From the NCBI RefSeq assembly GCF_000383615.1, contig NZ_KB911599.1:1-48399 (forward strand): a stretch of DNA of 48,399 bases, written 5' to 3'. Shown piece after piece: positions 16,024 through 23,817 of this stretch; position 1 is the stretch's first letter; each line of letters begins with the position of its first letter. The notes beneath the pieces are model-generated. The model saw only the letters and a program-made list of their open reading frames with translations. It did not search any database and was not told the origin of the DNA. This DNA is from Streptomyces canus 299MFChir4.1. GTDB lineage: Bacteria > Actinomycetota > Actinomycetes > Streptomycetales > Streptomycetaceae. The translations under genes and the position numbers were made by a program.

Positions 16024-17301
16024 ATGCCGTGGACCAGACGTCGCATACGCCCGCGCCGCGCCGCCGCCCTCGTGTCCGTGACCGCGCTGACCCTCGCGGT
16101 GAGCACCTCGGCCGGCACCGAACGCCTCGTCCCCGGGACCACGACCGCCGGCCCCACCGCCCTGGCCCGCTCGGACACCCACGGCGCCTGTCAGATCAGC
16201 GGCGGCCCGGCCGTCCAGATGTCCGAGGGCCTGCCCACGCCCGGCGGCTACTCCCGCTCCACCGGCACCGTCCACGCCCTCACCCTGATGATCGACTTCT
16301 CCGACGCCCCCGGCTCCGGCAGCGCCCAGAGCCGCTTCCGCGAGTTCTTCCCGCAGACCCAGAACTGGTTCCGCACCAGTTCCTACGGCCGCCTCGACTA
16401 CCGGCCCGAGGCCCCGATCACCGACTGGCTGCGCATGCCGAAGTCCTTCCGGGCCTACGGCATAGAGCGCGGCGCCCCCTTCGACCCGGGCTACCGCCGG
16501 CTCGTCCAGGACATCGTGGCCGCCGCCGATCCCCAGGTGGACTTCCGGGCGTACGACTTCCTGAACGTCCTGGTGACCCCGAACGCCGGCCCCTCCGCCC
16601 TCGACACGGTCCTGTCGGTGACCTTCGCCGGCAACCCCGACGCCCCGGTCGCCGACGGCGTCCCCGTCGCCAACGCCTCCTTCGTGTACTCCCGCCAGGA
16701 CGACGGCTCGGGCTCCTACCCGCAGACCGGCTACCGGGTGCTGCCCCACGAGAACGGCCATGTCTTCGGCCTGCCCGACCTCTACACCCAGAACGGCGGG
16801 GGCGCGGTCGGCCACTGGGACATCATGAGCGAGGACTGGGGCGCCGACAACGACCTGCTCGGCTGGCACAAGTGGAAGCTGGGCTGGCTGGACCCGACGC
16901 AGGTCGACTGCGTGACGGCGCCCGGGACCTCGGAGTACACGCTGACCCCGCTGGCCCGGTCCGGCCTCGGCACCAAGCTCCTCTTCCTCCCCCTCGGCGG
17001 CCGCACCGGCTACGCGGTCGAGCTGCGCACCCGCGAGGGCAACGACGAGACGGTGTGCCGGCCGGGCGTCCTCGTCTACAAGGTCGACGCGGACGTGGAC
17101 ACCGGCCGGGGCCCGGTGCGCGTGTACGACGCGCGGCGCAACAGCGGGGGCTGCACCCGGAGCCCCAACGTCCACGCGGAACTCTCCGACGCCCCCTTCG
17201 CGGCCGGCGAGGAGTTCCGGGACCCGGCCAGGGGCGTGCGGGTGCGGGTGCTGGGGGCGGACGGGGACGGCAATTACCGGGTGTCGGTGACGCGGGGATA
17301 G
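16024..17301 (+). CDS. Secreted M6-family metalloprotease
   Basis: This 425-residue protein has an Arg-rich signal peptide (TRRRIRPRRAAALVSVTALTLAVSTSAG), so it should be exported. The zinc site is seen as LPHENGHVFGLPDLY, an HExxH motif followed by G-x-P-D as in the M6 (immune inhibitor A-like) peptidases. GHWDIMSEDWG downstream carries the Met-turn-like IMS that is typical of metzincin-like members. A C-terminal beta-rich domain (about residues 300-425) follows. The start ATG has GAAGGGTG upstream. It is divergent from the TetR gene. Substrates are unknown; extracellular protein degradation is inferred. Confidence 0.87.
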   Translation: MPWTRRRIRPRRAAALVSVTALTLAVSTSAGTERLVPGTTTAGPTALARSDTHGACQISGGPAVQMSEGLPTPGGYSRSTGTVHALTLMIDFSDAPGSGSAQSRFREFFPQTQNWFRTSSYGRLDYRPEAPITDWLRMPKSFRAYGIERGAPFDPGYRRLVQDIVAAADPQVDFRAYDFLNVLVTPNAGPSALDTVLSVTFAGNPDAPVADGVPVANASFVYSRQDDGSGSYPQTGYRVLPHENGHVFGLPDLYTQNGGGAVGHWDIMSEDWGADNDLLGWHKWKLGWLDPTQVDCVTAPGTSEYTLTPLARSGLGTKLLFLPLGGRTGYAVELRTREGNDETVCRPGVLVYKVDADVDTGRGPVRVYDARRNSGGCTRSPNVHAELSDAPFAAGEEFRDPARGVRVRVLGADGDGNYRVSVTRG

Positions 17302-17395
17302 CGGTGGGCGGCCGCCTCCCCCCGAGGCCGTGGCACGCCGTCGGTGCCGTGGCGGATTACCGTAGGCCTGCCGCGACCGCCGTACCGGAGAGCCG

Positions 17396-18994
17396 ATGCC
17401 CGCTGAGACGACCACTCCCCCGCCGGTACCGGAGTCCGCCGTGCCGGCCGAGGCGGTCGCACCGCTGATCCGGGGGGTCTGGGTGCTGCGGGAGCTGACG
17501 GAGGCGGGCGGGACCCTGAGCCTGAGCGGCCTGGAACGGGCGACGGGCCTGGCGCGTTCCACGGTCGACCGCATCACGTCGACGCTGGCCCGCATGGGAT
17601 ACGTCCGTCTCGACGGCCGGGACGCGGTGGCGACCCCCCGGCTCATGGAACTCGGCAACGCCTATCTCGCCGCCCTGCGGCTGCCCGCCCTGCTCTCCTC
17701 GCGGGCCGACGCCCTCGCCGACGAGCTGGACGAGTCGGTGTCGCTGGCGGTCGCCGACCGTGACGGTATCCGCTTCATCCACCAGGCCACCCGCCGCCGC
17801 GCGATGTCCCTCAGCTTCCGCATCGGCGACCTGCTCCCCGCCGAACGCACCGCGCCAGGGCCCCTGTTCGCCTCCGAGTGGACGGACGACGACTGGCGGA
17901 CGTGGCGCGAACGCCGGGCGGCGGACCCGGAGAACCGCGACTTCCCGGCCGTACCCCCACGGGAACTCCCGCTCCCGGAGGGCGCGTTCGAGACGAGGGC
18001 GGCGCAAGCGGGCAGGAACGGCTGGGCGCTGGACGACCAGTTGATCGAACCGGGCCTGGTGGCGGTCTCCGCGCCCGTACGGGATCCGCGCACGGGCCGG
18101 ATCGCCTGCGTGGCGAACGTCGTGAGCCACACCAGCCGCCACACGGCGGCGGACCTGCGCGACACCCTGCTGCCGCGGCTGCGGGCGACGGTGGCCGAGA
18201 TGGAACGCGAACTGGCCGCCGCCCCGGAGCCGGACCCGGGCCCGCCGCCCTCGGGATCGGCCGCGTGGATCGGCGCGTCCAAGCACGAACTGGGCCGGGA
18301 GTTCATCGAGTCCCTCGCGCGCGGCCTGACGGTCCTGACGGCGTTCGGCGAGGGCAGGGCCGCGCTGACCCTGACGGACGTGGCACGGGCGACCGGCCTG
18401 GCACGGGCGACCGCCCGCCGTGCCCTGATCACCTACGAACACCTCGGCCTGGTCCGCGGACAGCCGGAGTCCCGCACCTTCGTCCTCACCCCGCGGGTCC
18501 TGTCCCTGGGCTTCCCGCCCCTCTCCCGTACGACCCTCCCCCGCATCGCCGCGCCCCACCTGGCGGACCTCTCGGCCCGGGTGGGCGAGTCGACGGCGCT
18601 GGCGATCCTGGTGCCGCCGGGGCCGGGGCCGGACTCCGGCCCGGAGATCCAGTTCACGGCGAGGGCCGTGGCCCCGCGGATCATGGGCGTGGACATCAGG
18701 GTGGGCACCCGGCTGCCGGCCTCGGCGACGTCGCTGGGCCGGGTGCTGCTGGCGGAGAACCAGGCTCACGTCCTGCTGGACGAGGACTGGGAGGACGGTC
18801 TGCGCACGATCGCCGTCCCCCTGCACGACCGTACGGGCCGGGTCGTCGCCGCCGTGAACGTGGCCCTGCACGCGGCGGGCCGCACGGCGGCGGAGTGCGT
18901 CGATGAGCTCCTCCCCGAACTGCGCCTGACGGCGACCCGCATCGAGGGGGAGCTGCGGGCGGCCGGGCACTTCACTCGGGTTCCGCTGCTCTGA
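17396..18994 (+). CDS. Tandem IclR-type regulator with two HTH-effector modules
   Basis: At 532 residues this is about twice the normal IclR length. The first module has an HTH at about residues 25-80 (LSLSGLERATGLARSTVDRITSTLARMGYVRL) and an IclR effector domain to about residue 270. The second starts near residue 300 (EFIESLARGLTVLTAFGEGRAALTLTDVARATGLARATARRALITYEHLGLVR) and ends with a second effector domain (GVDIRVGTRLPASATSLGRVLLAE). The second module resembles PcaR/PcaU-type IclR proteins of aromatic catabolism. The ATG is preceded by GGAGAG. No catabolic genes lie beside it, so its targets are distant or itself. Confidence 0.87.
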   Translation: MPAETTTPPPVPESAVPAEAVAPLIRGVWVLRELTEAGGTLSLSGLERATGLARSTVDRITSTLARMGYVRLDGRDAVATPRLMELGNAYLAALRLPALLSSRADALADELDESVSLAVADRDGIRFIHQATRRRAMSLSFRIGDLLPAERTAPGPLFASEWTDDDWRTWRERRAADPENRDFPAVPPRELPLPEGAFETRAAQAGRNGWALDDQLIEPGLVAVSAPVRDPRTGRIACVANVVSHTSRHTAADLRDTLLPRLRATVAEMERELAAAPEPDPGPPPSGSAAWIGASKHELGREFIESLARGLTVLTAFGEGRAALTLTDVARATGLARATARRALITYEHLGLVRGQPESRTFVLTPRVLSLGFPPLSRTTLPRIAAPHLADLSARVGESTALAILVPPGPGPDSGPEIQFTARAVAPRIMGVDIRVGTRLPASATSLGRVLLAENQAHVLLDEDWEDGLRTIAVPLHDRTGRVVAAVNVALHAAGRTAAECVDELLPELRLTATRIEGELRAAGHFTRVPLL

Positions 18995-19079
18995 GGTCGG
19001 GGCGACGGCGGTGATCGAAGCACCCTGAACGCGGGTCCGCCGCGTGCCCCCCGTCGAGGCCACGCCGTCATGCCCGCAG

Positions 19080-19222
19080 GCAGGCGAGCACCGCGAGGAC
19101 CCAGCGGCGGCCACCACCTCGTGGCCGACCCGTTGCAGCGGCCCGACGAGCCCTTCGCGCAACAGGCCGGCGTCCTCGGCCACGATCAGGCGAAGCGACC
19201 CGGAACCTGTTCCGGACCGCAC
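19080..19222 (-). pseudogene. Response-regulator N-terminal relic
   Basis: On the minus strand the peptide LRLIVAEDAGLLREGLVGPLQ followed by RVGHEVVAAAG matches the first 35 residues of a NarL-type receiver domain (VIAEDSVLLREGLVRLL is usual). After that the frame loses all similarity and no phosphoacceptor Asp or output domain is present. It is a stump left next to the tRNA integration site. The rest of 18995-19393 holds nothing I can name. Confidence 0.5.
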
Positions 19223-19393
19223 ACGTCATCACGGCACACAGGGCAGCAGCGCCGCCACCTCGACCGCCACCAACAACCGCTAGACTGTGCGCGGTGCACC
19301 ACTCAGGTGACGCACCTGTGGATGTCTGGGCCCAGGGAGGGCGAGATCCACCCGATAAGGGCGGATTTCCAACATCTTTGCCCACACATCCCC

Positions 19394-19466
19394 GCCTTCG
19401 TAGCTCAGGGGATAGAGCACCGCTCTCCTAAAGCGGGTGTCGCAGGTTCGAATCCTGCCGGGGGCA
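19394..19466 (+). tRNA. tRNA-Arg, anticodon CCT
   Basis: The 73-nt cloverleaf is complete. The acceptor stem is GCCTTCG with CGGGGGC (two G-U pairs), the anticodon stem-loop is CCGCT-CTCCTAA-AGCGG, and the T arm is GCAGG-TTCGAAT-CCTGC. CCA is not encoded. The last 42 bases of the tRNA, plus four more, are repeated at 33940-33985 as the attR of the integrated element, so insertion preserved the tRNA. Confidence 0.95.
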
Positions 19467-19470
19467 CAGA
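19425..19470 (+). repeat. attL, 46-bp core inside tRNA-Arg
   Basis: It begins CTCCTAAAGCGGGTGTCGC at the anticodon loop and ends CACAGA just past the tRNA. It is identical to 33940-33985. The neighbouring base differs on both sides, which fixes the limits. Confidence 0.92.
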
Positions 19471-19482
19471 GAAACACCAGGT

Positions 19483-19519
19483 CAGGAGCCCTTCCGCCCG
19501 ACGGACGGGAGGGCTCCTG
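19483..19519 (+). terminator. Element-borne terminator after tRNA-Arg
   Basis: CAGGAGCCCT and AGGGCTCCTG form a perfect 10-bp stem 16 bases beyond the tRNA. It lies inside the element, so it replaces the original chromosomal terminator, which is now at 33989-34029. Confidence 0.75.
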
Positions 19520-19579
19520 CGCTTGCAGCACACATATGGCACACATGCCGTGCGCGCGGATGGTGGGGAGCTGTGCAGG

Positions 19580-19924
19580 ATGGCCGTCACGGATGAGCTG
19601 GCTCGGCGTCGGTACGAGAAGCTGATCGACCGGCTCGAATCGATGATGCGAGCGGCTCTTAAGCCGCAGTTCCAGGGCTACCACGGTCAGCTGATCCTGA
19701 GCGGCGACGATCTTGCGGAGTTGGGCGACCTCAAGGACGTCCGGCATGCAGCTCGGGAAGCGGGACGTCGTCTCGGCTGGAAGACCACCACCCGTCTCGT
19801 CGGTGACCGGCTCTTCGTGCTGGACGAGCGGGAGGTACCTGAGGAGATCGAGCGGCTGGCCGGCGATGAGGCTGCTGCCGCGATCGACCGAGCCCGGCAG
19901 GACAGCCAGCGACCGCGCGGATGA
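19580..19924 (+). CDS. Small element protein next to attL, function unknown
   Basis: The 114-residue product starts MAVTDELARRRYEKLIDRLE and is highly charged and soluble. It contains a GWKTTTRLVGDRLFVLDER segment that looks like a beta-hairpin wing after helices (DLAELGDLKDVRHAAREAGRRLG), so a small DNA-binding fold is possible. No family is recognised. The ATG is preceded by GGGGAG at a slightly long spacing. It is the only gene between attL and the integrase and points towards it, with a shared hairpin between the convergent ends. A directionality or maintenance role is only a guess. Confidence 0.65.
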   Translation: MAVTDELARRRYEKLIDRLESMMRAALKPQFQGYHGQLILSGDDLAELGDLKDVRHAAREAGRRLGWKTTTRLVGDRLFVLDEREVPEEIERLAGDEAAAAIDRARQDSQRPRG

Positions 19925-19943
19925 CCTGAGCCGAGGGAGACGG

Positions 19944-19989
19944 AAGGGGCTGCCCCACCGCATCAGCGCGGTCGGGCGGCCCCTTTCTT
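19944..19989. terminator. Two-stem terminator between convergent element genes
   Basis: AAGGGGCTGCCC (19944-19955) pairs with GGGCGGCCCCTT (19974-19985) allowing one G-U pair, with a nested ACCGC/GCGGT stem. TTTCTT overlaps its end. It separates the small gene at 19580 from the integrase gene. Confidence 0.8.
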
Positions 19990-20018
19990 GCGGCTCCCCG
20001 GCACGCATCAGGCACACA

Positions 20019-21257
20019 TCACGCTGCATCGTCCTCCAGGGCGGCCACCTCCTCAGCGGCCTTGCGGGCCTTCTTCTCCGCCTTCTCCAGCTTGGCCTTC
20101 GCCTTGGCCAGTTGCTTGGAGCGGCGCTTGTGCATCTTCTTCGAGACCTCGTCCAGACGGTCCGGGAAGAGGTGGCCATACGTGTCCAACGTCAGGGTCG
20201 CGGACTTGTGGCCCAGCATCGTCTGTACGACGTTGACGTCCGCGCCGCTTGCGATGGCCAGCGAAGCCGCCGTGTGCCGCAGCTTGTGCGGGGTGACCTT
20301 GAGGTGCCCAAGCCCGGCCTTCACGACCGCTGGCGCGAACAAACGCTGACGGAAGTTCCGCGCCCTCAGCGGTCCGCCCTGCGGGGCGGTGAAGAGCAAC
20401 TCCTCGTCTCCCCGCCCCTGAACGTGCGGTTTCAACTCCTCTGCCAGGAACCGTGGGATCGGTACTGACCTGCGCTCATGGTTCTTGGGGGTGTCGAGGT
20501 AGAGCTTGCCGTTGTCCTCGGCGTACGCCTCGACGATGTGGGCCCGGCAGGAGGCCAGGTCCACGCGGCCCACCTTCAGCGCCGACGCCTCACCCCAGCG
20601 CAGACCGGTATAGGCCAGCAGCAGGATGAACACCCGGTAGGCGCCCGACGCGTTGGCCAGTGCGTCGACCTGCATGTCGTCGAGGTACACGTGGTCGGCA
20701 GGCGCCGCCTTCGGCAGCGGCACGCCGACCGCCGGGTTGACCGCCAGACGACGGGCCTTCACCGCGTAGCCGAGAACGCGGCTGAGGACGACGTACGCCT
20801 TGCGGACCGACCTGGGGCTGAGCTTCCTGCCGCCGGTCGCCTCGCCGGACAGCAGGTCCGCGAGCCACTCGGCGATGTCCTCGAAGTTGACGCGATCCAG
20901 CGGGGTGGTGCCCCATCTGGGGATCACATGGACGTCGAGAACGCCGCGATAGCGGCCCCGGGTCGAACGCTTGAGATGGATCTGCGCGGCCAGCCAGGAC
21001 TCCGCCACCTCTGCGAACTTCACCCGGGCGGCGGCCGGATCACGGTAGGAGCCGTCATTGAGACGGGACTCCATCCTCGTCCGCTCCGCCTCGGCGTCGA
21101 CCTTGCGGGCGAAGGTCTTCATCTTCGGCTTGCCGTCAGGGTCGTACCAGCGGACTCGGTAGCGACCGGGTGGCGTACGGCCCGCCCGCTTGGCATCAGC
21201 TGCGGCACGCGCGTACGCCGCGTGCCCTATGCGGTCCTCGATCCAGACCCGCGCCAA
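20019..21257 (-). CDS. Tyrosine recombinase / integrase of the element
   Basis: This 412-residue phage-type integrase catalyses recombination between attP and the tRNA-Arg site. An Arg/Lys-rich arm-binding start (residues 1-60) is followed by a core-binding SAM-like domain at about 70-180. The catalytic domain holds the Arg of TGLRWGEA, HKLRHTAAS (H-x-x-R), GHKSATLTLDTYGHL with the second His and the nucleophilic Tyr. The C-terminus is a Lys/Ala-rich helix (KQLAKAKAKLEKAEKKARKAAEEVAAL). TTG 21257 directly follows the TAG stop of the XRE gene and is preceded by GGGAGGGG, so the two are co-transcribed and coupled. Confidence 0.95.
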   Translation of the reverse strand: MARVWIEDRIGHAAYARAAADAKRAGRTPPGRYRVRWYDPDGKPKMKTFARKVDAEAERTRMESRLNDGSYRDPAAARVKFAEVAESWLAAQIHLKRSTRGRYRGVLDVHVIPRWGTTPLDRVNFEDIAEWLADLLSGEATGGRKLSPRSVRKAYVVLSRVLGYAVKARRLAVNPAVGVPLPKAAPADHVYLDDMQVDALANASGAYRVFILLLAYTGLRWGEASALKVGRVDLASCRAHIVEAYAEDNGKLYLDTPKNHERRSVPIPRFLAEELKPHVQGRGDEELLFTAPQGGPLRARNFRQRLFAPAVVKAGLGHLKVTPHKLRHTAASLAIASGADVNVVQTMLGHKSATLTLDTYGHLFPDRLDEVSKKMHKRRSKQLAKAKAKLEKAEKKARKAAEEVAALEDDAA

Positions 21258-21539
21258 CTAGCACCCCTCCCGGTCGCCGCTGGTCACCGACGGGAGCGGC
21301 AGGAGTAGCGTGGCGGCGGGGATGCCCAGCGCGGTGGCGATCACGACGAGGTCGTCGATGTCGCAGCGACGGCGCGCGCGTTCGGTTCGGCTGAGGGCGG
21401 TGTTGGTCATCGGGCGGCCCAGCGCAGTGCAGCGAGCGGCGAGCTGCTGCTGGGTCAGGCCGCGCACGAGGCGTAGGTGCTCGATGGCGCGGGCGGTGTG
21501 GAGGCCGGCAGGGCCTATTTCGACAGGTCGGGTTGCCAT
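21258..21539 (-). CDS. XRE-family repressor, first gene of the integrase operon
   Basis: This 93-residue protein is almost entirely one Cro/CI helix-turn-helix: IEHLRLVRGLTQQQLAARCTALGRPMTNTALSRTERARRRCDIDDLVVIATALGIP. It lies directly upstream of int with no gap. A 20-bp dyad (21577-21596) lies 38 bases upstream of its start. A near-identical copy in reverse orientation lies upstream of the divergent excisionase gene. The simplest model is that this protein binds both and holds int and xis silent. That link is inferred. Confidence 0.85.
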   Translation of the reverse strand: MATRPVEIGPAGLHTARAIEHLRLVRGLTQQQLAARCTALGRPMTNTALSRTERARRRCDIDDLVVIATALGIPAATLLLPLPSVTSGDREGC

Positions 21540-21576
21540 AACAGGTAGCTGTAACTTGCGGCCGGGCGCTATGGCA

Positions 21577-21596
21577 AGAGTTGGTTCTTAAACTCT
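21577..21596 (-). promoter_or_regulatory. Operator copy 1 (integrase side)
   Basis: AGAGTTGGTTCTTAAACTCT has AGAGTT/AACTCT inverted arms. It matches the reverse complement of the site at 21921-21940 in 19 of 20 bases. It sits in the expected promoter zone of the XRE-integrase operon. Confidence 0.7.
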
Positions 21597-22005
21597 ACAG
21601 AAGTCACCCGAGGACTGAGTGGCGTTCCTCTCATCGAATTCCGGCACATCACGAGCCGTCTCTTCGGGAATGCCGTGCTACCTTCCCATCGCGCTCTGAT
21701 TATGGGCGATTCGAGCAGGTATCAGCCGAACAGCGCACCGGGTTCATCGGATGACACCCGCGCACTCCGCAACACCACCGACCTGCGGAGGTATCGGATT
21801 CCGACACCTCTACCGATAACTTCGCCGTAAAAAATTTCGACTTCCGTGGAAGCGGTTTTGGCAACCGCTCATCCACCCTTACTGTTTTCGCCTCCCCAGC
21901 CACGCTGAGAGAAGTAGTACAGAGTTTCAGAACCAACTCTGGACTTCTCTCCGTGAGGTGTGGCTGTGTTGTCCAGGCCGTTGTCCAAGACCGAAAAGGA
22001 GCCTC
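21597..22005. other. Divergent control region of the element
   Basis: There is no gene in this region. Its base composition is markedly more A/T-rich than the surroundings in 21820-21900. It holds an imperfect dyad, AGGTATCGG-ATT-CCGACACCT (21789-21809), with a partial extra copy CCGATAAC just after. These could be arm-type sites for the integrase or excisionase, because attP itself lies at the other end of the integrase gene. Promoters for both directions must lie here. Confidence 0.5.
21921..21940 (+). promoter_or_regulatory. Operator copy 2 (excisionase side)
   Basis: AGAGTTTCAGAACCAACTCT is the reverse-oriented partner of 21577-21596. It lies 65 bases upstream of the excisionase start, in promoter position. 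Confidence 0.7.
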
Positions 22006-22245
22006 GTGCCGACCTCTTCTCCCCGTAGCACCAATGCCCCTGCAACCGCTGCAACTGTCCGTGGCCCGCTTGCCACCCCTGCGGAGGTCGCGGCCTTTCT
22101 CGGGGTGCCGGTGAAGACCCTCTACCAGTGGAAGTACCGGGGCATCGGCCCCAACGTGCACAAGGTCGGTCGCCACCTGCGCTACCGCTGGCCCGAGGTG
22201 GACGCCTGGGTGAACGCCCAGTCCGCGTACGACCTCACGGCCTGA
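22006..22245 (+). CDS. Excisionase-like HTH protein (MerR/AlpA type)
   Basis: This 79-residue protein ends in a small winged helix of the excisionase type: LATPAEVAAFLGVPVKTLYQWKYRGIGPNVHKVGRHLRYRWPEVDAWVNAQ. Such proteins bend DNA at att sites and steer the integrase to excision. GTG 22006 is preceded by AAGGAG; the longer frame from 21958 has no such site. The N-terminal 30 residues are Ser/Ala/Thr-rich and unstructured. It is the first gene of the plus-strand half of the element and is divergent from int. A perfect hairpin follows, so it may be transcribed alone. Confidence 0.87.
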   Translation: MPTSSPRSTNAPATAATVRGPLATPAEVAAFLGVPVKTLYQWKYRGIGPNVHKVGRHLRYRWPEVDAWVNAQSAYDLTA

Positions 22246-22268
22246 TGCCGCCCTGCCGGGACAGCGAA

Positions 22269-22300
22269 GCGGCTCTCGGCGAGCCACCGCCGAGAGCCGC
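22269..22300 (+). terminator. Perfect 13-bp hairpin after the excisionase gene
   Basis: GCGGCTCTCGGCG (22269-22281) pairs fully with CGCCGAGAGCCGC (22288-22300) around a six-base loop. No T-run follows. It could end the xis transcript or reduce read-through into the DUF3631 gene. Confidence 0.7.
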
Positions 22301-22380
22301 AGAGTCCCCGCCTCGTCGCCCTTGAACGATCGAATCGGTGGGCCGGGCTTGCCCGTCCGGCCCACCGGGAAGGAACGCCT

Positions 22381-23625
22381 GTGGACGAATCTACGTCCCC
22401 CGCCACCGCATCCTCGATACGCACCTGGCCGCCCGTCGCCGCCCCGGGCCAGGACCCCACCGCGAAAGCGCCCACCGCTGAGGACGACGAGCCAGGGCAG
22501 AGCGTGGAAGGCGCACAGCTACTGGACGAGCTGAGGGAAGCCATCGCGCGGTACGTGATCCTGCCCAGCAGTGAGGCCCTGACCGCCGTCACGCTGTGGG
22601 TGGCGGCCACGCACATCCAGCCCGCCCTCCAGCACGCACCTCGCCTCGCCGTGGTCGGGCCGGCGAAGCGGTGCGGCAAGTCCCGCCTGTTGGACGTGCT
22701 CACCGAGACTGTGCGCGAGCCGCTGATCACGGTCAACACCAGCCCGGCGGTGGTGTTCCGCGCCATCGGTGAGGACCCGCCCACCCTGCTGGTGGACGAG
22801 GCCGACACCATCTTCGGCAGCATCAAGGCCGCCGAGAAGAACGAGGAGCTGCGCGGCCTGCTCAACGCCGGCCACCAGCGCAACCGGCCCGCCCTGCGCA
22901 TCTCGGGGCCGGAGCACAAGCCGCAGGCGTTCCCCACCTTCGCGATGGCCGCGCTTGCCGGTATCGGGGACCTGCCGGACACGGTCATGGACCGGTCCGT
23001 GGTGATCCGTATGCAGCGGCGCAAGGCAGGTGAGCGAGTGGAGCAGTTCCGGTCTCGCCGCGACATCCCCGCCCTGCACGCCCTGCGTGACCGGCTGACC
23101 GCCTGGCTGCGTCCGCTGACGGACACCGCAGCCGACCTGGTGCCGCCGATGCCGGTGCAGGACCGGGCGGCGGACACCTGGGAGCCGCTGGTGGTCGTCG
23201 CCGAACTGGCAGGTGACTCCTGGCCGGAGCGAGCACGGGCAGCGTGCGTGGCGATGTGCGCGGCCGAGGTCGGCCAGGAAGACGAGTCCAACGTGAAGAC
23301 GCGGCTGCTGAAGGACGTACGCCGTGTCTTCGCGTGCTACGGAGATCCGGACTCCGTGCGCACGCGGGACCTACTGGAGGAGCTACTCAAAGACCAGGAG
23401 GCTCCATGGGCGGAGTACCGCAACACCGGTCTGACCGCGCGCTATCTGGGGATCCTGCTGAAGGGCTTCGGCATCCAGGCGGCCGTCCTCCGCTTCGAGG
23501 GCGGCCGGCAGGCCCGGGGCTTCGCGCGCACGCAGTTCACCGATGCCTGGGCCCGCTACTGCCCCGAGGAGCAACCACCCAGCGGCGATGGGACCACGCG
23601 TCACGAGTCGGCCGACCACCCGTAA
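22381..23625 (+). CDS. DUF3631 ATPase, likely element replication or helicase function
   Basis: This 414-residue protein has a P-loop, GPAKRCGKS (residues 93-101), and a Walker B strand, TLLVDEAD (135-142). It then carries the DUF3631 signature around DLPDTVMDRSVVIRMQRRK, with an arginine-finger-like MDRS. DUF3631 usually forms the C-terminal half of primase-helicase proteins on mobile elements. Here no primase-polymerase partner is visible before it, and the N-terminus is a short Ala/Pro/Asp-rich tail. A role in element replication or in handling transferred DNA is therefore inferred. GTG 22381 is preceded by AAGGAA. Confidence 0.8.
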   Translation: MDESTSPATASSIRTWPPVAAPGQDPTAKAPTAEDDEPGQSVEGAQLLDELREAIARYVILPSSEALTAVTLWVAATHIQPALQHAPRLAVVGPAKRCGKSRLLDVLTETVREPLITVNTSPAVVFRAIGEDPPTLLVDEADTIFGSIKAAEKNEELRGLLNAGHQRNRPALRISGPEHKPQAFPTFAMAALAGIGDLPDTVMDRSVVIRMQRRKAGERVEQFRSRRDIPALHALRDRLTAWLRPLTDTAADLVPPMPVQDRAADTWEPLVVVAELAGDSWPERARAACVAMCAAEVGQEDESNVKTRLLKDVRRVFACYGDPDSVRTRDLLEELLKDQEAPWAEYRNTGLTARYLGILLKGFGIQAAVLRFEGGRQARGFARTQFTDAWARYCPEEQPPSGDGTTRHESADHP

Positions 23626-23753
23626 ACACCCGTCGCACACGTCGCACCGCAGGTCAACCCCGTGACGGGTCCGGTAACTGTGACGGGTCCTCCTGTACCA
23701 CCCCAGGCTCCCGTACCAGCCCTGACCAGGCATGCGACGGGTGTGACGAGTCC
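23626..23753. repeat. Repeat-rich noncoding block, candidate oriT or origin
   Basis: Immediately after the DUF3631 stop, ACACCCGTCGCA (23626-23637) is matched by its exact inverse TGCGACGGGTGT (23733-23744). Between them lie two direct repeats GTGACGGGTCC (23662-23672 and 23680-23690), 18 bp apart, with a third 10/11 copy at 23743-23753. The element's mob genes lie just downstream. The region 23626-23817 has no gene. Confidence 0.6.
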
Positions 23754-23817
23754 GCCCCCTTCCCCACCGGCAGCCCTGCCCTGTGGCTATGGCAGCCGTC
23801 TCCCCCTGGAGTAACGC

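Noticed and set aside
22381..23625. Complete primase-helicase replication protein
   Set aside because: Only the DUF3631 ATPase part is present; no primase-polymerase motif is visible before it.
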